NCBI GenBank assembly: GCA_027056525.1
Contig: JALUKO010000383.1
Location: 1 to 6,513, forward strand
Length of the DNA: 6,513 nucleotides
Source of the DNA: Helicobacteraceae bacterium
Lineage (GTDB): Bacteria; Campylobacterota; Campylobacteria; Campylobacterales; Sulfurimonadaceae
Reading direction: 5' to 3'
Positions within the stretch are counted from its first letter, which is position 1, and each line of letters starts with the position of its first letter. A model generated the notes under the pieces. The model ran no database searches. It was not told the origin of the DNA and saw nothing but the letters and a program-made list of their open reading frames with translations. Shown piece after piece: positions 6,219-6,513 of the stretch. A program made the position numbers and the translations under genes.

Positions 6219-6513
6219 AAACTATCTCCTGATATTTTACTTCATCGATCTCAAACTCTTTTTCTCCACCCGGAAGTTTTACCTTGACCTCATCCCCTTC
6301 CTCTTTTCCTAAAAGTTGTTTGGCAAGAGGAGAATTGAAAGATATAAGCCCCATATCCGGGTTACTCTCTGCACCACCCACTATAGTGTATGTCGCCTCT
6401 TCATCCGTATCCATATCTGTCATAACCACAGTTGAGCCAAAACTGATCTTTGAGTGCTCAAGCTCACTTGGATCTACTATCTGTGCATTTCCAAGAATTT
6501 CAGCAAGTTCTGC
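6205..6513 (-). CDS. greA: Transcription elongation factor GreA (3' part, runs off the right edge)
   Basis: GreA rescues backtracked RNA polymerase by stimulating cleavage of the nascent transcript in the secondary channel. The reading frame is open from the window edge at 6513 to the TAA at 6205-6207, giving the last 102 residues of a protein that is usually about 160 long. Missing is most of the N-terminal coiled coil with the catalytic acidic tip. The visible part begins AELAEILGNAQIVDPSEL (end of the coiled coil) and continues into the C-terminal FKBP-like domain: FGSTVVMTDMDTDEEATYTI, GLISFNSPLAKQLLGK, GDEVKVKLPGG, and EFEIDEVKY near the end. This fits GreA rather than GreB, though the two are hard to separate without the N-terminus. 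The last codons contain the argC ribosome binding site and its TTG start. A GTG internal to the frame at 6429 is not the start. Confidence 0.93.
   Translation of the reverse strand, partial: AELAEILGNAQIVDPSELEHSKISFGSTVVMTDMDTDEEATYTIVGGAESNPDMGLISFNSPLAKQLLGKEEGDEVKVKLPGGEKEFEIDEVKYQEIVFECN
6225..6230 (-). promoter_or_regulatory. Shine-Dalgarno sequence that sets the TTG start of argC
   Basis: AGGAGA on the minus strand ends six bases before the TTG at 6218, ideal spacing for a ribosome binding site. It lies within the last codons of greA, so ribosomes finishing greA could reload here. It is the main reason for choosing TTG as the argC start. Confidence 0.75.

Noticed and set aside
1..6513. 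Signs of a defence system, mobile element or other novel system
   Set aside because: All seven genes belong to well-known conserved families, base composition looks even, and no transposase, integrase, tRNA, direct repeat or CRISPR-like array was seen.

Overview
The window is AT-rich bacterial DNA in which everything recognisable lies on the minus strand. Seven genes are packed with gaps of at most 10 bases or with short overlaps. In the direction of transcription (high to low coordinates) they are: greA (3' part only), argC, an LpxH-like metallophosphoesterase, cheV, a CheA-receiver fusion (cheA/cheAY), cheW, and a STAS-MlaE type ABC permease (5' part only). The contiguous cheV-cheA-cheW order, the receiver domain fused to CheA, and a STAS domain fused to MlaE point to a Campylobacterota (Epsilonproteobacteria) genome, most likely a free-living Sulfurimonas/Sulfuricurvum-type relative. 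This assignment comes from remembered gene content, not from a search.

Layout. 6513-6205 is the end of greA (transcript cleavage factor). It overlaps argC (6218-5214, arginine biosynthesis), which starts with TTG and has a strong Shine-Dalgarno sequence inside greA. argC overlaps an LpxH-like hydrolase (5224-4490), probably for lipid A synthesis. Four bases later the chemotaxis core begins: cheV (4485-3544), cheA (3533-1128) and cheW (1128-634). cheA and cheW share one base at a TAATG stop/start. Ten bases after cheW the lipid-transport permease starts (623) and runs off the left edge.

How the genes work together. CheA (histidine kinase), CheW and CheV (couplers to chemoreceptors) form the signalling array core. 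CheA and CheV each carry a receiver domain with an intact phospho-acceptor Asp. No stand-alone cheY, cheB, cheR or receptor gene is in the window. The LpxH-like enzyme and the MlaE-like permease both concern the outer membrane; greA and argC are housekeeping genes. The shared strand and lack of intergenic space suggest one long transcript or several overlapping ones. No terminator was found; one weak promoter-like pair was seen in front of cheV.

No non-coding stretch exceeds 10 bases. I see no RNA gene, mobile element, CRISPR array or repeat family. This is a conserved core region, and I do not find an undescribed system in it. The points worth a second look are details of domain architecture and gene coupling.
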